NCBI GenBank assembly: GCA_033964015.1
Contig: CM066919.1
Coordinates: 30,533,459 to 30,597,458, forward strand
Direction of reading: 5' to 3'
Length of the DNA: 64,000 nt
Origin: Scolanthus callimorphus
Taxonomy: Eukaryota; Cnidaria; Anthozoa; Actiniaria; Edwardsiidae
Of this stretch, positions 61,647-64,000 are shown piece by piece. Position 1 is the first letter of the stretch; each line of letters opens with the position of its first letter. The notes beneath the pieces are model-generated. The model was not told the origin of the DNA, did no database searches, and saw only the letters and a list, made by a program, of their open reading frames with translations. The position numbers and the translations under genes are program-made.

Positions 61647-63572
61647 ACATTCCCAAAATCACTTCCCTACCACAGAGGGAATGCAATTAAAGACCACACC
61701 CTCTTGAGTTTCCAAAGAGAACATAGTATTTTTTATGGAAAGTACTTATCTTACCCCCTGGAAAATCAGGTAACTGACCCCTTCGTGGTGGGTATGGATT
61801 TTTTCTGGAATTGCACATTGCTTAAAATGAAATTAATGTAGATTATATAATTATTACATGGTAAATTGAAGCCCATTTTTTATCTCTAACAGGTAGCAAT
61901 CCCTCTCCTTCTTTGCCTTATCTGATTGGTATGGCTCTGGTGGGTTTTTTTTTTTGCTGTGTTTGTTCTTGTCTTCGATGCTCTTCTCTGTGCCAAGAAA
62001 AGGGGATTCATGTACAGTGTGAAATTCATGTAAAGGTCCAGAACAAAGTAAAAAAGGTAAGCTTCTTTTTGCAGGACATAATTGTCACACTGTGTAATGC
62101 TTAAGGAGCCTGAGGAAACTTTGAAGTTGAGGGTTGCAAACTTTGAAGTTGAGGGTTGCAGATTAACTTTGAAATTAAGGGTCATAAACTTTGTCTGAGT
62201 CACTGATTACCTAAGGCTGCATTCATTAATGTATACTACAGGGGGGGGCAGAGGATTTTTTTGGGGGATCTCAAAATTTTAGGAACTGGAAAAGGGGGAT
62301 GTCAAGTTTTTTTCATAACATGAAGGGGGGCTATTTTTGTTGAGGTATTATATATATTTAAGATAAGGTTGTGCAGTTTGATAGTAAATGAAGGAAGCTC
62401 AATTGTTGAACACCGAGTTTGAACCTTATTTCAACTGATATGTTGAAAAAAAACTGCGCGCTTCGCGCGCATAAAGAATTATATTAAACTTAAAAAGTCG
62501 TAAAAGGCCTTCTTGTTTTACTACAATCCTCGAGGTCCTCTTCAGTCGCTTTCGTCTGCCAGACAAAACGCCTTTGGACTTTTTGATTAATAGTCTTGTA
62601 GCTTCATTGTCAAAATTGCGGCTTGTTCTTTATTTTTTGAGAAAATGTAAAATTGATATAAATATAAATTGAAAAATTGTCTCCGGGGTGATGGGGGGGG
62701 GGGGGGCATGTTTTTTCCTTTTGACCAAGAGGGGGGATTCGTAAAAAATATGTTGTGCCTTGGGGGATCTGAAAATTTTGCATTGTCAAAAAAAATTCCT
62801 CTGCCCCCCCCTGTAGTATACATAATGAATGCAGCCTAAAGGTATCTGGCCTCAGCTGACTTGACAGTGGATCGTTGTGTTTGGAAGATGGCTGTGAAAT
62901 CCATACGATGTCATATCCACTCACAAGTGCAATAGCTGATGTTAAAGGATAGTGAGAGCGAGTGAGTTATTGTTTTCTTTCGATATTAGAAGATGAATTA
63001 CAAGTAGTAATGGGCAATTCCAGAAAATAAAGGTACCCTCCCCCACGGGCGGCACTAGTTTTTGACCCCCCCATGCATCCAGAATTTCCAAAATGGTTTA
63101 CTTCCCCCCCCCCCCCCCCCCCCCCCCCCCCATGCATATAGAATTCCGGGCAGGTTAAAGAAATCCAGCTTCGAAAAACCCCCCTTGCAATCAGAATTCC
63201 GAGCTCTTAAACCCACCCATCCCATCGGAATTTCCAAATGCCGCCCGTGTGGGGGTACCTTTATTTTCTGGAATTGCCCAATCTTGAAATAACCATCTAC
63301 AAACAAAGATTTATACTTGATATTAATTACCAAGTCAAGAAAAAATACTCCACTACCTAACCTAAATCAGCCAATGGAAATTGATGCTTTCTCTCACTTG
63401 TGTTGCTAGGCTGACACAATAGCAGCTAACGATTCCACATAGGAAATTTGAGAGGGGTGGGGTCATTCTGTTTCAAATGACATTTGTAAACAATAATAAT
63501 TCATGATTGTTGTTCTTTTCAGCACTTTTAACAGCAGAAAGAAATGGAAGTGCAATTACAACAACAGTATAG
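58957..63572 (+). CDS. membrane-anchored PDGF/VEGF-like protein, gene 2 (partial model)
   Basis: Exon 1 (58957-59044) gives MNSAYCGFSSRGSS then a signal peptide LRIWAIAVVLSG, ending in phase 1 as in gene 1. The knot exon (about 60544-60889) reads PVVVPVTDDNGNHIYKPYQ, CKGTCNN, GCFETSSVQVELSVF, then ETSCGCGCNAEC and SCQCL before donor GTCAGT. The membrane exon (61893-62056) reads LPYLIGMALVGFFF, then in the next frame VFVLVFDALLCAKKRGF, closely matching FLVFDAILYRKK of gene 1. A last exon (63523-63572) could give LLTAERNGSAITTTV. Frame breaks occur near 60560, 60633, 60670 and 60750, in an 11-T run at 61944, and near 62025. Nothing like exon 2 of gene 1 was found with confidence. The shared order of signal, knot, membrane helix and tail supports paralogy; the exact exon set is provisional. 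Confidence 0.55.
60014..60466. mobile_element. inverted-repeat element in VEGF-like gene 2
   Basis: Ends GCCGTTTTCACACTAC and CTACTGTGAAAACTGC. ACTCGTC and GACGAGT motifs recur throughout and pair across the element. Confidence 0.55.
60963..61213. mobile_element. 250-bp palindromic element
   Basis: Outer arms CCATCCATGAAGTGTGACGG and TGTCACACTTCATGGAAGGA; inner arms TCAAATGTGCACA and TGTGCACATTTGA; core CTGATTGGCTG and CAGCCAATCACAG. It lies just after the knot exon of gene 2. Confidence 0.75.
61451..61649. mobile_element. MITE with GTGTGGTTCCAGAAAATA termini
   Basis: TGTGTGGTTCCAGAAAATAT then CCATACCCCC, and the inverted counterpart GGGGGTATGGATATTTTCTG then GAACCACACA. Degenerate relatives follow to about 61820, and another copy enters at 63930. 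Frames across it are repeat by-products. Confidence 0.75.
62214..62837. mobile_element. element with AGGCTGCATTCATTA termini
   Basis: AAGGCTGCATTCATTAATGT and ATACTACAGGGGGG on the left; CCCCCCTGTAGTATAC and AATGAATGCAGCCT on the right. Inside are G-runs, GGGGGATCT repeats and a GCGCGCTTCGCGCGC hairpin at 62456. 624 bp, non-coding. Confidence 0.75.
63011..63280. mobile_element. MITE with TGGGCAATTCCAGAAAATAA termini
   Basis: The left end and its exact inverted counterpart TTATTTTCTGGAATTGCCCA bracket 270 bp with a 31-base run of C near 63104-63130. Confidence 0.8.
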
Positions 63573-63929
63573 CTAAAATGCAAAGGTAGTATTATATATA
63601 TATATACATGTAAATTATTTAGTTATTAATTAATTCATATCAGGTGATTATGTCATACCCTATATTATTGCCATTCAACTTGTTGTTTGATTTCATACAA
63701 TATACATTTAACCATGAAAGTTTCCCTCTAGACAGATTTGATCCTGCAGTTGTATGTACCTTACACCAGAATTTTACTTACCACAAATTAATTTGTCTAT
63801 AATATGAAAAAATCTCATTTGTGACACCATCCAACTTAAATTATTTTTGCTGTCTCCAAACAATCAAACTATATACATTGTGATGATTTTCAGTGGTTCA
63901 GTTTGAGAATATATTATTATTAGGGGTAT

Positions 63930-64000
63930 AGAATGTGTGGTTCCAAAAATATCCATGCCCCCCGACGGAAGGGTGTTGAAAAGTGACCCCCCACCCCTCT
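63930..64000. mobile_element. partial MITE at window end (61451 family)
   Basis: GTGTGGTTCCAAAAATATCC then ATGCCCCCC and GAAGGGTGTTG. It matches the left half of 61451-61649 and is cut by the window edge. Confidence 0.65.

Noticed and set aside
61247..61686. Two - strand frames rich in Gly and Pro
   Set aside because: They read through the inverted arms and G/C runs of the MITE at 61451.

Overview
This is eukaryotic DNA and most likely comes from an anthozoan cnidarian, stony-coral-like. The support is AT-rich sequence, GT/AG introns of a few hundred bases, very many short inverted-repeat (MITE-like) elements, CR1/L2-type LINE fragments, and an expanded DEG/ENaC channel family beside a Notum-like esterase and PDGF/VEGF-like genes. 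The species is inferred. All protein genes run on the + strand; the main LINE copies lie on the - strand.

Layout. 1-7.5 kb holds repeats only. About 7.55-20.2 kb and 22.9-37.45 kb form a tandem segmental duplication, each unit carrying a TATA-like box, a 5'UTR exon and a nine-exon DEG/ENaC sodium-channel gene. Copy A (13995-19808) reads through nine exons as 474 codons plus stop with consistent splice phases. Copy B (27011-37030) keeps every exon and splice site but has three single-base homopolymer changes that break its frame. The units have since taken different insertions: a LINE in a twin-priming arrangement in A; a different LINE split by a MITE in B; and two elements with 8-bp target duplications in B. 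Copy B also supplies an empty site for an element carrying tandem TGACGTCA motifs in A.

39.46-41.77 kb is an apparently intronless Notum/pectin-acetylesterase-like gene with a signal peptide, a long acidic N-terminal region and a visible Ser/Asp/His triad, interrupted by frame breaks. 44.8-48.9 kb and 58.9-63.6 kb hold two related, unusual genes: signal peptide, PDGF/VEGF-type cystine-knot domain, CXC cysteines, then a transmembrane segment and a short cytoplasmic tail. They look like membrane-anchored VEGF-like proteins. Both have several small frame breaks in the window as given.

How the genes fit together: the duplicated channels probably provide ligand- or proton-gated Na+ conductance. 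The Notum-like enzyme, which trims lipid from Wnt ligands in animals, and the VEGF-like pair are extracellular signalling genes. No operon-like linkage is implied. Nearly all frame breaks are one base, often in homopolymers, so base-calling or assembly error competes with true pseudogenes. The remaining sequence is mostly MITE-like palindromes, several nested, with a cluster of elements bounded by G/C homopolymers at 61.4-63.3 kb.
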